From contig DAOUSD010000039.1 of the NCBI GenBank assembly GCA_030627405.1, forward strand, positions 1-10,088: a stretch of 10,088 nt of DNA, read 5' to 3'. The position numbers and the translations under genes are program-made. The notes under the pieces were generated by a model. That model did not search any database and was not told the DNA's origin. It saw nothing but the letters and a program-made list of their open reading frames with translations. The stretch is from Deltaproteobacteria bacterium. GTDB lineage: Bacteria; Desulfobacterota; Desulfobacteria; Desulfobacterales; ETH-SRB1. Position 1 is the stretch's first letter. Every line of letters starts with the position of its first letter. Shown in pieces: positions 1 to 7,539 of this stretch.

Positions 1-117
1 ATTAAACAATACGCAAAAGATAAATGGGAACAATACTGGAAAGAGAAACTGGGCATCAAAGGTTATTTCAACATTCAGATCCAAACCGTCGAAATCAACC
101 TTTGCCCCACCTTTTGA
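1..117 (+). CDS. C-terminal end of an unidentified protein (partial at 5' edge)
   Basis: The frame beginning at base 1 is open for 38 codons and ends at a TGA at 115-117. The residues are charged and aromatic (KWEQYWKEKLGIKGYF, then NIQIQTVEINLCPTF), which looks like a real protein tail more than the other two frames do. No domain can be recognised from so short a piece. The same frame stays open after the TGA all the way to 1923. Two readings are possible: the TGA ends an upstream gene, or it is a nonsense codon inside one longer gene. I favour a separate upstream gene, because a TTG in another frame (114-116) overlaps the stop in the manner of a coupled start. Confidence 0.45.
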   Translation: MKQYAKDKWEQYWKEKLGIKGYFNIQIQTVEINLCPTF

Positions 118-435
118 ACGTTACCAATTTTTTTTAAGAAGTGCCCTTCTTGGATCCCGCCTAGTCTTTGCATCTTAGTATTCGCTGTATTTCTTTTTGG
201 TTCATGGTATTTCGCGTGCAAGAATAAATCCTACGAGATCGACACAAAGAAAAATTGGTTTCTAAAAAAATGGCTTCTTCTATGTACTAAATGGTATGCT
301 GAATTTGGGACCAGGCTCTGGCACTTCCCCGGTCTTTGGTATGTTGTTTTTCTTGTTGGTCTTTATATCACAGGTATTTCCAATTTACTCCAGTATGTCG
401 AGCAGTCCCCTCCGATAGATACCACGAAATTATGG
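118..435 (+). other. 5' extension of the membrane protein frame without a usual start codon
   Basis: These 106 codons are in frame with the gene at 436 and contain no stop. They encode two clear hydrophobic segments: about residues 13-33 (IPPSLCILVFAVFLFGSWYF) and 70-86 (FPGLWYVVFLVGLYITG). A third lies at the start of the 436 ORF. Such a pattern is unlikely to arise by chance in non-coding DNA, so this is probably the true N-terminus. However, there is no ATG, GTG, TTG or CTG in this frame; an ATT at 127 is the only start-like codon near the beginning. A run of eight T at 128-135 offers an explanation: with one T fewer, the TTG at 114-116, which overlaps the upstream TGA, would be in frame and would start the protein MNVTNFFKKCPSW. 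Confidence 0.6.
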
Positions 436-1923
436 TTGTCTGGAATGCAAAACGTAATTGTTGTTACTTTCCTTGCAGTTATTACGTCTGTTCTGGCACA
501 TACTTTTTCAAGCATTGGTGATTTAACGAAAAATATCAACTCCGCAGTTGATAACTCTAAATCAGCTGCAAAAAAAGCTGAAAGCATGATCGAAAAAGTA
601 CAAAGCACTAGTCGCGAATTGGGCCTTTTGAATAATACCATAAAAATTGTTTGTAGATCAAGACGCACAACTGAAAGGATCTCCGCAATCTCAGATTCAG
701 CGCGTGAGATAGAGAAGCAGTATGGAAAGATGGAACCGATGACCCAATCGATTTTAGAAATGTGTAACGATGTGGAAAAGTATCATGATGTGGCCTTATA
801 TCCACTTCTTGCTCCTGGGGTCATGCCCCCCATGGGAAGAGATAGAACAGATGATACCGTGGCCCAGATAGCCGGGGAACTACAAGGAAGTGAAGCTCCC
901 CATTATGCTTACATGTCAGCGGCAATCGGAAGATATTTTGAAGGGGAAACAACCGAGCGGCAATTCCCTGGCGTTCTTCTAAACGTGACTTCGTATGCCT
1001 ATTACATCAGGACCGTTGATAAGATTGTACATGCGCTAGAGCATTGGTGGGATAGGTTTGAATTCTATACGCTCATGCCGAGATCTCCAATAGAACTTTT
1101 TCGTTTCTCCAACTCACAGGATATAAATAAATGGCTGAAATTTTTAAATTCATATTGCGATTTTCAGAGTAATAATAATGGTATCTGGAAAAGATATTTT
1201 GCCTATGCTGGTAAAGGGGAACCCCTACACGATGGTTTAAAGCCGTTCTCAATTATAGGCGGGAATGTGCGGAAAGGTTGGGTTCTAACGGATCAGGACT
1301 CTTGGCTTCCGCGAAAGATTCATGATTATCAAGTCGACCAATATCTATATGGCGTAGACCCAGATACGAAGGATGAGATCAAAAAGGAGAATCCGTTTCA
1401 TGACGGGATCGGCACTCTGGCAACAGCTTTAGTAAATGAGCTTCCTGCAGATCTCGGCTGGCGAAAGCTTGTCGATGTCCTTTTAGAATACCACGGCCTG
1501 CAAGAAGAGGCATCTGATGAAGATATAGACAAAAGATTTATTTATCGATCTGTTGATAATTGTAAAGATTTATTTGGCACTCCTATAAAAATTTCTACGC
1601 GATCGACTAACCCGAATAAAATTACACGTTCTTTCAAAATTCCTGTTGATTTTTTTGCTATTCGGGACCGTTCACTTGGCGAATCTTTATCCTGGCGGTT
1701 TTTGATTGGGCTTGATACAGGTTTACAAAAAAAGACTAAAGATACAGACATTCAACTCGCATTTGCACCAGTTTTAGATTTGGCCACAATGGCTCATGAT
1801 GATTCAGGAGACATAAACAATAAAGCAGCAACCTTCGTGAGAAAAAAGCTTCAAGATATTTTTCTGAATATAAATGATACAAACTCTAAAACCCATAATC
1901 AAATTATTAATATGAAGGAGTGA
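436..1923 (+). CDS. Unidentified membrane protein with coiled coil (conservative start)
   Basis: I do not recognise this family. From the TTG at 436 the product is 495 aa, but the frame is open back to 118 and this start falls just before a transmembrane segment, so the true protein is probably about 600 aa (see 118-435). The 436 product has a hydrophobic segment at residues 5-21. A polar, Ala/Ser/Lys/Glu-rich stretch at about 26-110 resembles a coiled-coil linker. A long region follows, including YAYYIRTVDKIVHALEHWWDRFEFYTLMP and later DGIGTLATALVNEL, with no catalytic motif I can name. Three membrane helices followed by a coiled coil suggest an inner-membrane anchor presenting a cytoplasmic domain, as in sensors or scaffolds; that is inference. 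The stop at 1921-1923 directly follows the ribosome binding site of the radical SAM gene, so the two are probably co-transcribed and translationally linked. Confidence 0.75.
   Translation: MSGMQNVIVVTFLAVITSVLAHTFSSIGDLTKNINSAVDNSKSAAKKAESMIEKVQSTSRELGLLNNTIKIVCRSRRTTERISAISDSAREIEKQYGKMEPMTQSILEMCNDVEKYHDVALYPLLAPGVMPPMGRDRTDDTVAQIAGELQGSEAPHYAYMSAAIGRYFEGETTERQFPGVLLNVTSYAYYIRTVDKIVHALEHWWDRFEFYTLMPRSPIELFRFSNSQDINKWLKFLNSYCDFQSNNNGIWKRYFAYAGKGEPLHDGLKPFSIIGGNVRKGWVLTDQDSWLPRKIHDYQVDQYLYGVDPDTKDEIKKENPFHDGIGTLATALVNELPADLGWRKLVDVLLEYHGLQEEASDEDIDKRFIYRSVDNCKDLFGTPIKISTRSTNPNKITRSFKIPVDFFAIRDRSLGESLSWRFLIGLDTGLQKKTKDTDIQLAFAPVLDLATMAHDDSGDINNKAATFVRKKLQDIFLNINDTNSKTHNQIINMKE
1915..1920 (+). 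promoter_or_regulatory. Ribosome binding site for the radical SAM gene
   Basis: AAGGAG lies immediately before the upstream stop codon and nine bases before the TTG at 1930. It decides the start: with no nearby ATG in frame, this strong site supports TTG initiation and ties translation to the end of the preceding gene. Confidence 0.75.
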
Positions 1924-1929
1924 ACTAAA

Positions 1930-3252
1930 TTGCGTGAAATAGTAAAATGCGGGGTAAACGCAATCGTTGGCTGGCAGTTCCCAAGAACCACAATCCAAAA
2001 ATATTTAGAGTCTCAACATCCAAGACTTTTGACAATGGATTTTGATTTTCCGAGTACTAAGCCATGTAACCTTCGTTGCAAGTATTGTTTCATTAATACG
2101 GATAAACGTCAGCAAAAGGATGAAAAACGGACATTTAAAGGTCGGTTGGATGCTAAAAAATTAAGACCTGTTTTCGTTTCAGCATCAGAGCTTGGTTGCC
2201 TAAGCGCAAAACTCGTTGGAGACCAAGAGCCATTATTAGAAGAGGACTTCATACCGTTTGTAGAGTACTTAAGTGAAAAACTCAATATATGGCTTGTTTT
2301 ATTCACCAACGGAACAGTTCTTGCTGATAACAATCTTTGTAAGCGGATTCACGGTATGGAATCAATGTCGTTTATTAAACGATTATTTGAACTGCGTGTC
2401 AGTGTGATGTTGAAGTTCCATTCATTCTCAAATGAGATTGAAGATAATCTGGTTGGTGTTAAAGGATATGCGTTGAGGCGCAACGTCGCGCTTGATCGTT
2501 TGATTGAAGCAGGTTTCAATAAGCCCCCGGCATTTAGCAAGCCTGAAGAAAAACTTGCAATGACAGGTTTAGAAGGGGATACAATTTCCGAGACATGGAC
2601 TAGACTGGGGTTAGAGAGCGTTATTATGCCTCAAAGCATTCAGGATGCTGAGAAAATTTATTCCCTAAAGAAAAAAAAACGCCTTTACATAGACTTGGAT
2701 CCTCCTGTGCCAATTGGATTAACAAGGTCCCAAAAAATACGTAAAAAAAATGGAATTCATGTGCCTAAGGAACAGCTTTTAGATTTGGCATGCCGCATAT
2801 ATGCTTTAAATAAAGAAATGGGCATACCGTTTGAGGGTGCTTCTCCCTATTTTGGTGGGTTGCCATGTTCCCAGTTACCATACAGTCTTTACGTGAATGC
2901 CATGGGAAGAATATATCCATGCTGTGGTTGTCCTGATATAGAAGCGGATGGCCGAAGCGACTACTTGGGGCATATCAGCGAAGCACAAGCTCTTGCGAAA
3001 GCGATAAAACTAAATCCTTACCGCCGGCATTATGAAAAGTATGGGCACGCATACAGTACTTCACCTTTCAGCAAAAAGACTTATGAAGGTTACGGTATTT
3101 TTCACGGATGCCCATATCGAGATCGAGCAGGTGATTTGCTTCCCCCAAAGTGGGAAATTGTCGTTGCTGAATACCTTCAGAACATTGAGGAATTTACTAT
3201 TCTTGATAAGATAGGTAGTGTAAAAATCCCTCACAAAAAAGGAGGACAATAA
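1930..3252 (+). CDS. Radical SAM protein with SPASM/twitch-type C-terminal cluster
   Basis: The 440-aa product carries the radical SAM iron-sulfur motif CxxxCxxC at Cys46, Cys50 and Cys53 (CNLRCKYC). These cysteines bind the 4Fe-4S cluster that cleaves S-adenosylmethionine. A GGEP-like strand element (VGDQEPLL, about 96-103) and FTNGT (125-129) fit the radical SAM core. Near the C-terminus Cys313, Gly326 and Cys331 match the SPASM half-motif CX9-15GX4C exactly, with Cys332, Cys334 and Cys394 available as further ligands and GHI at 347-349 as in SPASM proteins. Such proteins often modify peptides or proteins, but no small precursor peptide gene is visible here and the substrate is unknown. The gene starts with TTG after a strong ribosome binding site and overlaps the next ATG by one base. 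It lies between a membrane protein and a periplasmic receptor, an unusual position. The radical SAM assignment is firm; the function is not. Confidence 0.9.
   Translation: MREIVKCGVNAIVGWQFPRTTIQKYLESQHPRLLTMDFDFPSTKPCNLRCKYCFINTDKRQQKDEKRTFKGRLDAKKLRPVFVSASELGCLSAKLVGDQEPLLEEDFIPFVEYLSEKLNIWLVLFTNGTVLADNNLCKRIHGMESMSFIKRLFELRVSVMLKFHSFSNEIEDNLVGVKGYALRRNVALDRLIEAGFNKPPAFSKPEEKLAMTGLEGDTISETWTRLGLESVIMPQSIQDAEKIYSLKKKKRLYIDLDPPVPIGLTRSQKIRKKNGIHVPKEQLLDLACRIYALNKEMGIPFEGASPYFGGLPCSQLPYSLYVNAMGRIYPCCGCPDIEADGRSDYLGHISEAQALAKAIKLNPYRRHYEKYGHAYSTSPFSKKTYEGYGIFHGCPYRDRAGDLLPPKWEIVVAEYLQNIEEFTILDKIGSVKIPHKKGGQ
3239..3245 (+). promoter_or_regulatory. Ribosome binding site for the binding-protein gene
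   Basis: AAGGAGG inside the last codons of the radical SAM gene, six bases before the ATG at 3252. It is one of the best-matching sites in the window and supports strong translation of the binding protein from the upstream operon. Confidence 0.75.
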
Positions 3253-4397
3253 TGAAAAAGAAAGTGTTTGCTTGGTTTATAGTTTGCACAGCAATAATTA
3301 GCACGGTTATTATTGTTTCAGCTATGAGTATGAGTCGAAAGCCTTCACAGAAACCAGAAGTTTATGTTGCTATCGTAAGCTCGCTTACAGGCGATCTTGC
3401 GGAAAACGGGAAGGATGTAGCCAATGGTGCAAAGCTGGCTTTCGATCAGTCGAACTCTGTGGTTGGAAATAATGAAAACATAAACTATGAAATTTTTGAT
3501 GACCAGGGAGAGCCAAAGATGGCTGTGAGTATAGCAAATCGTATTTGTCAGGACTCTCGCTTTCTTGCTGTTGTAGGGCACCTTACAAGTGGGTGCATGT
3601 CGGCCGCAGCATCTGTTTATGACCATGCCGGGATTCCCGTCGTTATGCCAGTACCGACGAATCCGAAAATTACACAACAAGGGTACACATTTTTATTTAG
3701 AGTTCCACCAACAGATGATGACCAAGCCCCGTTTCTTGCTAAATATTTGATCACAAAGGATCCAAAAGCGTCAGTAGCAGTTATACATGATTTGACCGCA
3801 TACGGAATGGGATTTGCTGAGGCTTTTCGTCACACATTCGATTCCAGCGGTGGCAACATTCTCATGTTTGAAGGTGCACAGAAGCAAACTCGCGATTTCA
3901 GATCCCTAATTGCGAAAATTAAAGAGCTAAGCCCGAAGTATGTGCTTTTAGGAGCAACATACGATATGGGAGCACCGTTTGTACGACAGATGAAAGAACT
4001 TGGACTGATTTCAACACCAGTTTCTGGCGATGGATGTTATGGAAGTGCCTTCTTGGAACAAGCTGGAAGTGCTGCCGAGGGTACTATTGTAAGCTTCATT
4101 GCTCCAGATCGTGCTTCATCACCAACAACAAAAAAGTTTTTTGATGAGTACGAGGCCAGGTATGGAAAGGTCGTGAGTTTTGCTCCACTTGGATATGACG
4201 CCGCCAAAGTAATTGTCGCCGCTATTCGTAAATCATCAAGTAAAACGCGCAAGGGTATCTGGCACGTTATCAGGGAGAAAAATTTTATCGTAAAAGGTGT
4301 AACTGGGCAAATTGAGTTTGAAGAAAACGGCGATAACAAAAATAAGAATCTCGTGTTGTATATTGTTCATCATGGCAAATTTGTCCTTCTCAAATAG
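3252..4397 (+). CDS. Branched-chain-amino-acid-type periplasmic binding protein (LivK/LivJ-like)
   Basis: The 381-aa product is a type 1 periplasmic binding protein of the Leu/Ile/Val receptor family. Family features include VAIVSSLTGDLAENGKDVANGAKLAFDQ (39-66), GHLTSGCMSAAASVY (109-123), GIPVVMPVPTNPKIT (127-141), FRVPPTDDDQAP (149-160) and GDGCYGSAFLEQAG (259-272). The N-terminus is KKK followed by a hydrophobic stretch to about residue 24, ending VSA, which would suit signal peptidase I. There is no convincing lipobox: Cys12 lies inside the hydrophobic stretch after FIV. The mature protein is therefore probably soluble in the periplasm, or anchored if uncleaved. It would deliver a small ligand to LivHMGF, whose genes follow after the ATPase insertion. 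Ligand specificity cannot be read from the sequence. Its start overlaps the radical SAM stop by one base (TAATG), so it is at least co-expressed with that upstream pair. Confidence 0.9.
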   Translation: MKKKVFAWFIVCTAIISTVIIVSAMSMSRKPSQKPEVYVAIVSSLTGDLAENGKDVANGAKLAFDQSNSVVGNNENINYEIFDDQGEPKMAVSIANRICQDSRFLAVVGHLTSGCMSAAASVYDHAGIPVVMPVPTNPKITQQGYTFLFRVPPTDDDQAPFLAKYLITKDPKASVAVIHDLTAYGMGFAEAFRHTFDSSGGNILMFEGAQKQTRDFRSLIAKIKELSPKYVLLGATYDMGAPFVRQMKELGLISTPVSGDGCYGSAFLEQAGSAAEGTIVSFIAPDRASSPTTKKFFDEYEARYGKVVSFAPLGYDAAKVIVAAIRKSSSKTRKGIWHVIREKNFIVKGVTGQIEFEENGDNKNKNLVLYIVHHGKFVLLK

Positions 4398-4612
4398 ATA
4401 AAAATCTGGATTTAGAGCATTATAGCATTCGATTGACTTTTTAAAAGGCAGGCGTATCAGGCCAGATTTGTTCATTACACAAAATAAAGTGATAGCGTAA
4501 CAGTTCTATGATGCCAGAAGAATTATTTCGACTATAACCGGGCTCACAAAATCACAACAAAAATATTTTTTGTTTTTACCAGCGCCTCTTCTTAAAAGCC
4601 ACACATCCCCTT
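4398..4612. other. AT-rich intergenic region without a gene
   Basis: No credible coding frame is present between the binding protein and the ATPase. There is a weak hairpin of only A/T-rich pairs (arms 4556-4563 and 4567-4574, followed by three T) and a promoter-like pair TTGACT (4433-4438) with TATCAG (4455-4460). Neither is strong enough to call as a terminator or promoter by itself. The marked 12-bp inverted repeat at its downstream end is listed separately. Confidence 0.5.
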
Positions 4613-4642
4613 ACTCCAAAATAGCCTTGACTATTTTGGAGT
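4613..4642 (+). promoter_or_regulatory. Perfect 12-bp inverted repeat overlapping a promoter-like sequence
   Basis: ACTCCAAAATAG (4613-4624) and CTATTTTGGAGT (4631-4642) are perfect reverse complements around a six-base loop. TTGACT (4627-4632) runs from the loop into the right arm and is followed, after 16 bases, by TAATAT (4649-4654). A transcript from that pair would begin near the ATG at 4661, which also lacks a ribosome binding site, so leaderless expression is possible. The repeat could be an operator for self-regulation. Only four T follow the stem start region, so it is a poor terminator for the upstream operon, but that role cannot be excluded. Confidence 0.5.
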
Positions 4643-4660
4643 TTTGGTTAATATAGCCAT

Positions 4661-5785
4661 ATGCGTTATATCACTCCCTATATTCTTGAAGATTTAAAAA
4701 AGAAAATGGTATTCGTGGGCGGGCCTCGTCAGGTCGGGAAAACTACGCTTGCCAGGGCCGTTCTTTTACAAAACTTTCCGGAAGGACGCTATCTGAACTG
4801 GGATTATGACGAGGACCGGCAGGATATTATACAAAAGAAATGGAGTGCTGATAATAACCTGATTGTGTTTGATGAGCTGCATAAAATGCCCCGCTGGAAG
4901 ACCTGGATTAAGGGAATTTATGATGTATCTCACAATGACCACTCATTTTTGATAACCGGTTCCGCCCGCCTGGACGTTTACCGGCAAGGCGGCGATTTCT
5001 TAATGGGTCGTTATCATTACTGGCGCCTTCATCCCTTTACCCTTGATGAGATTCCCAAAGGGATCACGCCGGAGGATGCATTTAAACGGCTGATGAGTGT
5101 CGGCGGGTTTCCCGAGCCGTTTTTGGATGGGAATGAACGTAATGCCCGCCGGTGGCGGCGGGAGCGGTTTGACAGGGTTCTGCGTGAGGATGTGCGGGAT
5201 CTGGAATCGATACGCAACATACAACTACTCGGTATCTTTCTGGACCTGCTACGTCATCGCGTGGGCGGGCTGATTACAATATCCAACATGGCTTCCGACC
5301 TGCAGATTTCTCCTAAAACCGCAAAGGCATGGCTTGAGGTTCTGGAAAGAATGTATCTGGTGTTTGCCGTTCGCCCATATACAAAATCATTGCCAAGGGC
5401 GATACTAAAGCCTCCCAAGGTATATTTTTTTGATAATGGCGATGTATTGGGAGATGAAGGGGCACGATTTGAAAATCTGGTTGCCGCATCACTTCTTAAA
5501 CGGCTGCACTTTCTTGAAGATCGGGACGGGTATCGCTATGAGCTGCGCTACATTCGGGACAAGGAAGGGCGTGAGGTGGATTTTGCCATTATCAAAGAAG
5601 GACAGCTGGTAGAGTTGATTGAAGCAAAATATTCCGATGACAATATTTCGAAATATCTTCTCTATTATGCAAAGCGCCTTAAGCCTGAAAAAGCGATCCA
5701 AATAGTGGCAAATATAAGAAGGCCCTATGATAAGGGGCAAATTAGGGTGGTTGATCCGATTACGTATTTTCGGGGACCGATATGA
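4661..5785 (+). CDS. AAA+ ATPase with DUF4143 C-terminal domain
   Basis: The 374-aa product has Walker A GGPRQVGKTT (20-29), Walker B LIVFDELHK (67-75, Asp71 and Glu72) and a sensor-like LITGSARLD (97-105), followed by the family stretch GGDFLMGRYHYWRLHPFTLDEI. The C-terminal part has the DUF4143 layout: FENLVA (270-275), REVDFAI (304-310) and ELIEAKY (318-324). Glu271, Asp307, Glu321 and Lys323 fit the arrangement of a PD-(D/E)xK nuclease-like fold. Proteins of this family are common, scattered and poorly understood; they are often assumed to be linked to mobile DNA. It is unrelated to amino acid uptake and sits between the binding protein and livH, so it is probably an insertion. Its stop overlaps the livH start (ATGA), and livH's likely ribosome binding site lies inside it. 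The start follows the family N-terminus (RYITPYILEDLKKKMVF) although no ribosome binding site precedes it. Confidence 0.92.
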   Translation: MRYITPYILEDLKKKMVFVGGPRQVGKTTLARAVLLQNFPEGRYLNWDYDEDRQDIIQKKWSADNNLIVFDELHKMPRWKTWIKGIYDVSHNDHSFLITGSARLDVYRQGGDFLMGRYHYWRLHPFTLDEIPKGITPEDAFKRLMSVGGFPEPFLDGNERNARRWRRERFDRVLREDVRDLESIRNIQLLGIFLDLLRHRVGGLITISNMASDLQISPKTAKAWLEVLERMYLVFAVRPYTKSLPRAILKPPKVYFFDNGDVLGDEGARFENLVAASLLKRLHFLEDRDGYRYELRYIRDKEGREVDFAIIKEGQLVELIEAKYSDDNISKYLLYYAKRLKPEKAIQIVANIRRPYDKGQIRVVDPITYFRGPI

Positions 5786-6660
5786 TTAATCAACTCATAC
5801 TTAACGGGATAATTGCAGGGAGTGTTTATACCCTGATTGCTGTCGGCTTTGCGGTGATATATCGGACAGTAAGATTTTTTCATTTTGCTCATGGTGTTGT
5901 TTTTACCGCAGGAGCTTATTTTACATATTTATTCAAGGCCTTGCTTGGCTGGCCTATTATTGTTGCTATTCCCACATCGATCGGTCTGTGCGCCATGCTT
6001 GGTGTTATTATAGAGACTTCCGTTTACCGCCCTCTCAGGCACAAAAGCTCGTCTTCTCTTATACAGCTTCTTGCTTCCCTTGGAATTTACATTGTTTTAC
6101 AAAATATTCTTTCAATGGTTTTTGGAGATGATACCAAAACCATAAGATCCAGTATAGTAAAAGAAGGCATCAACATCCTTGGCGCCAGGATAACGCCTGT
6201 TCAAATAACAATAATCATTGTAAGCCTTTTACTTGTCACCACCTGTTTCTTGTTTCTTAAATACACGAAAGTTGGACAAGCCATGCATGCGGTGGCAAAT
6301 GACCCTGAGCTTGCAAATATGTCCGGAATTGAGACTGACAGGGTGATTCTTTACACCTTTGCTATAGGCTCGGCCCTTGCAGGAATCGCCGGCATTCTTG
6401 TCGCACTTGACGTGGATATGACACCTACCATGGGAATGAATGCCCTTATGATGGGTGTGGTGGCAGTGATAATTGGTGGTATGGGAAGCGTCCCTGGCAT
6501 AGCAATGGGAGCACTACTCTTAGGAATGGCCCAGCAGTTTGGAGTATGGAAGATCGGTTCTCAATGGCAGGATGCCATTGCCTTTGTCATCCTGCTAATA
6601 TTTTTACTTTTCAGACCGCAGGGTTTTCTGGGGAATAAAATCAAAAAAGCAACCATTTAA
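5782..6660 (+). CDS. livH: Branched-chain amino acid ABC transporter permease LivH
   Basis: A 292-aa integral membrane protein of full family length. It begins with the LivH signature INQLILNGIIAGSVYTLIAVG (2-22) and FFHFAHGVVFTAGAY (32-46), and contains multiple hydrophobic helices. The cytoplasmic coupling loop lies around KVGQAMHAVANDPELANMSG (163-182), and the usual closing segments VVAVIIGGMGSVPG and LLFRPQGFLG are present. With LivM it forms the transmembrane channel of the importer. The ATG overlaps the ATPase stop by four bases (ATGA), with GGGGA at 5772-5776 as a possible ribosome binding site, so translation is probably coupled to the inserted ATPase gene. livM starts six bases after its stop. 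Confidence 0.95.
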   Translation: MINQLILNGIIAGSVYTLIAVGFAVIYRTVRFFHFAHGVVFTAGAYFTYLFKALLGWPIIVAIPTSIGLCAMLGVIIETSVYRPLRHKSSSSLIQLLASLGIYIVLQNILSMVFGDDTKTIRSSIVKEGINILGARITPVQITIIIVSLLLVTTCFLFLKYTKVGQAMHAVANDPELANMSGIETDRVILYTFAIGSALAGIAGILVALDVDMTPTMGMNALMMGVVAVIIGGMGSVPGIAMGALLLGMAQQFGVWKIGSQWQDAIAFVILLIFLLFRPQGFLGNKIKKATI

Positions 6661-6666
6661 AACTAC

Positions 6667-7539
6667 ATGGAATATTTACTGCACATCTTAATCCTCATCG
6701 GCATTTATGTCATCCTTTCCGTATCCCTTAACCTCATTACCGGATATGCAGGTCTTTTATCTATTGCCCATGCCGCTTTCTACGGGGTTGGGGCTTATGT
6801 AGCTGCTCTATTAGCTCTGAAGTTTCACAGCCCATTTCTTGCAAACATTGCCTGCGCTGTGATTCTTTCGGGTCTTTTAGGGGCCTTGGTGGGTATCCCC
6901 TCGCTCCGCATCCGTGACGATTATTTTGCCATTGCCACCTTTGCCTTCCAGGTAATCACCTTTAGTGTAATGAACAACTGGGTTGCCTTTACCGGCGGAC
7001 CGATGGGGCTACCTGGTATTCCGCAGCCCGCGATCTTTGGCTGGAAGATAACTACTCATTATGATTTCCTGATCGTTGTCTTTTTCCTTTGCGTTATCAC
7101 CCTATGGATATCTCATAAGATTGTTTCATCTCCTTTTGGCCGCGTGCTTAAGGCCGTCCGTGAAGATGAAATATTTGCTCAGGCCATGGGGAAAAATGTA
7201 GCCTCTTATAAGGTGTTGATATTTGTGATCGGTGCCGGCATGGCATCTGTGGCCGGGGTGATGTATGCCTACTATATTAGTTTCATTGATCCCACCTCGT
7301 TTACCATCATGGAGTCTATCTTCATCATTTCCATCGTGATCATCGGAGGGGCGGGCAATATCTGGGGTTCTGTTCTGGGTGCTGCTGTACTGGTTATTCT
7401 TCCTGAGGCACTGCGCTTTCTCGGTATGCCGAGCTCTATTGCCGCAAATATGAGACAAATTATCTATGGTGCTCTTTTGGTCATTTTTATGCTCTTCCGG
7501 CCCCAGGGATTTATAGGGGAGTATTCCTTTAAGAAATAG
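6667..7539 (+). CDS. livM: Branched-chain amino acid ABC transporter permease LivM
   Basis: A 290-aa membrane protein and the partner of LivH. Family features are LSVSLNLITGYAGLLSIAHA (17-36), FYGVGAYVAALLALKF, the loop GRVLKAVREDEIFAQAMGKN (158-177) that meets the ATPases, and IIGGAGNIWGSVLGAA (225-240), closing with FRPQGFIGEYSFKK. It is complete and intact. The start six bases after livH has no clear ribosome binding site, so ribosomes probably arrive from livH. Its last part, codons about 224-241 and 288-290, is repeated in altered form at 8352-8417, beyond the MNT/HEPN pair. Normally livG would follow directly; here about 1.2 kb of accessory sequence separates them. Confidence 0.95.
   Translation: MEYLLHILILIGIYVILSVSLNLITGYAGLLSIAHAAFYGVGAYVAALLALKFHSPFLANIACAVILSGLLGALVGIPSLRIRDDYFAIATFAFQVITFSVMNNWVAFTGGPMGLPGIPQPAIFGWKITTHYDFLIVVFFLCVITLWISHKIVSSPFGRVLKAVREDEIFAQAMGKNVASYKVLIFVIGAGMASVAGVMYAYYISFIDPTSFTIMESIFIISIVIIGGAGNIWGSVLGAAVLVILPEALRFLGMPSSIAANMRQIIYGALLVIFMLFRPQGFIGEYSFKK

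Noticed and set aside
115..151. TGA in an otherwise open frame followed by a small hairpin (AAGAAG tgcc CTTCTT, 136-151), suggesting a selenocysteine codon.
   Set aside because: The surrounding residues (PTF-stop-TLP) match no known selenoprotein motif, and the hairpin is short and lacks the loop features of bacterial SECIS elements. A gene end with a frameshift downstream is simpler.
4402..4469. AAATCTGG (4402-4409) and CCAGATTT (4462-4469) as a terminator after the binding protein.
   Set aside because: The arms are only eight bases with a 52-base loop and no T-run follows, so it is likely chance.
4556..4577. AACAAAAA / TTTTTGTT hairpin followed by T as a terminator.
   Set aside because: The stem is nearly all A-T pairs, too weak for a convincing intrinsic terminator; AT-rich spacers produce such palindromes easily.
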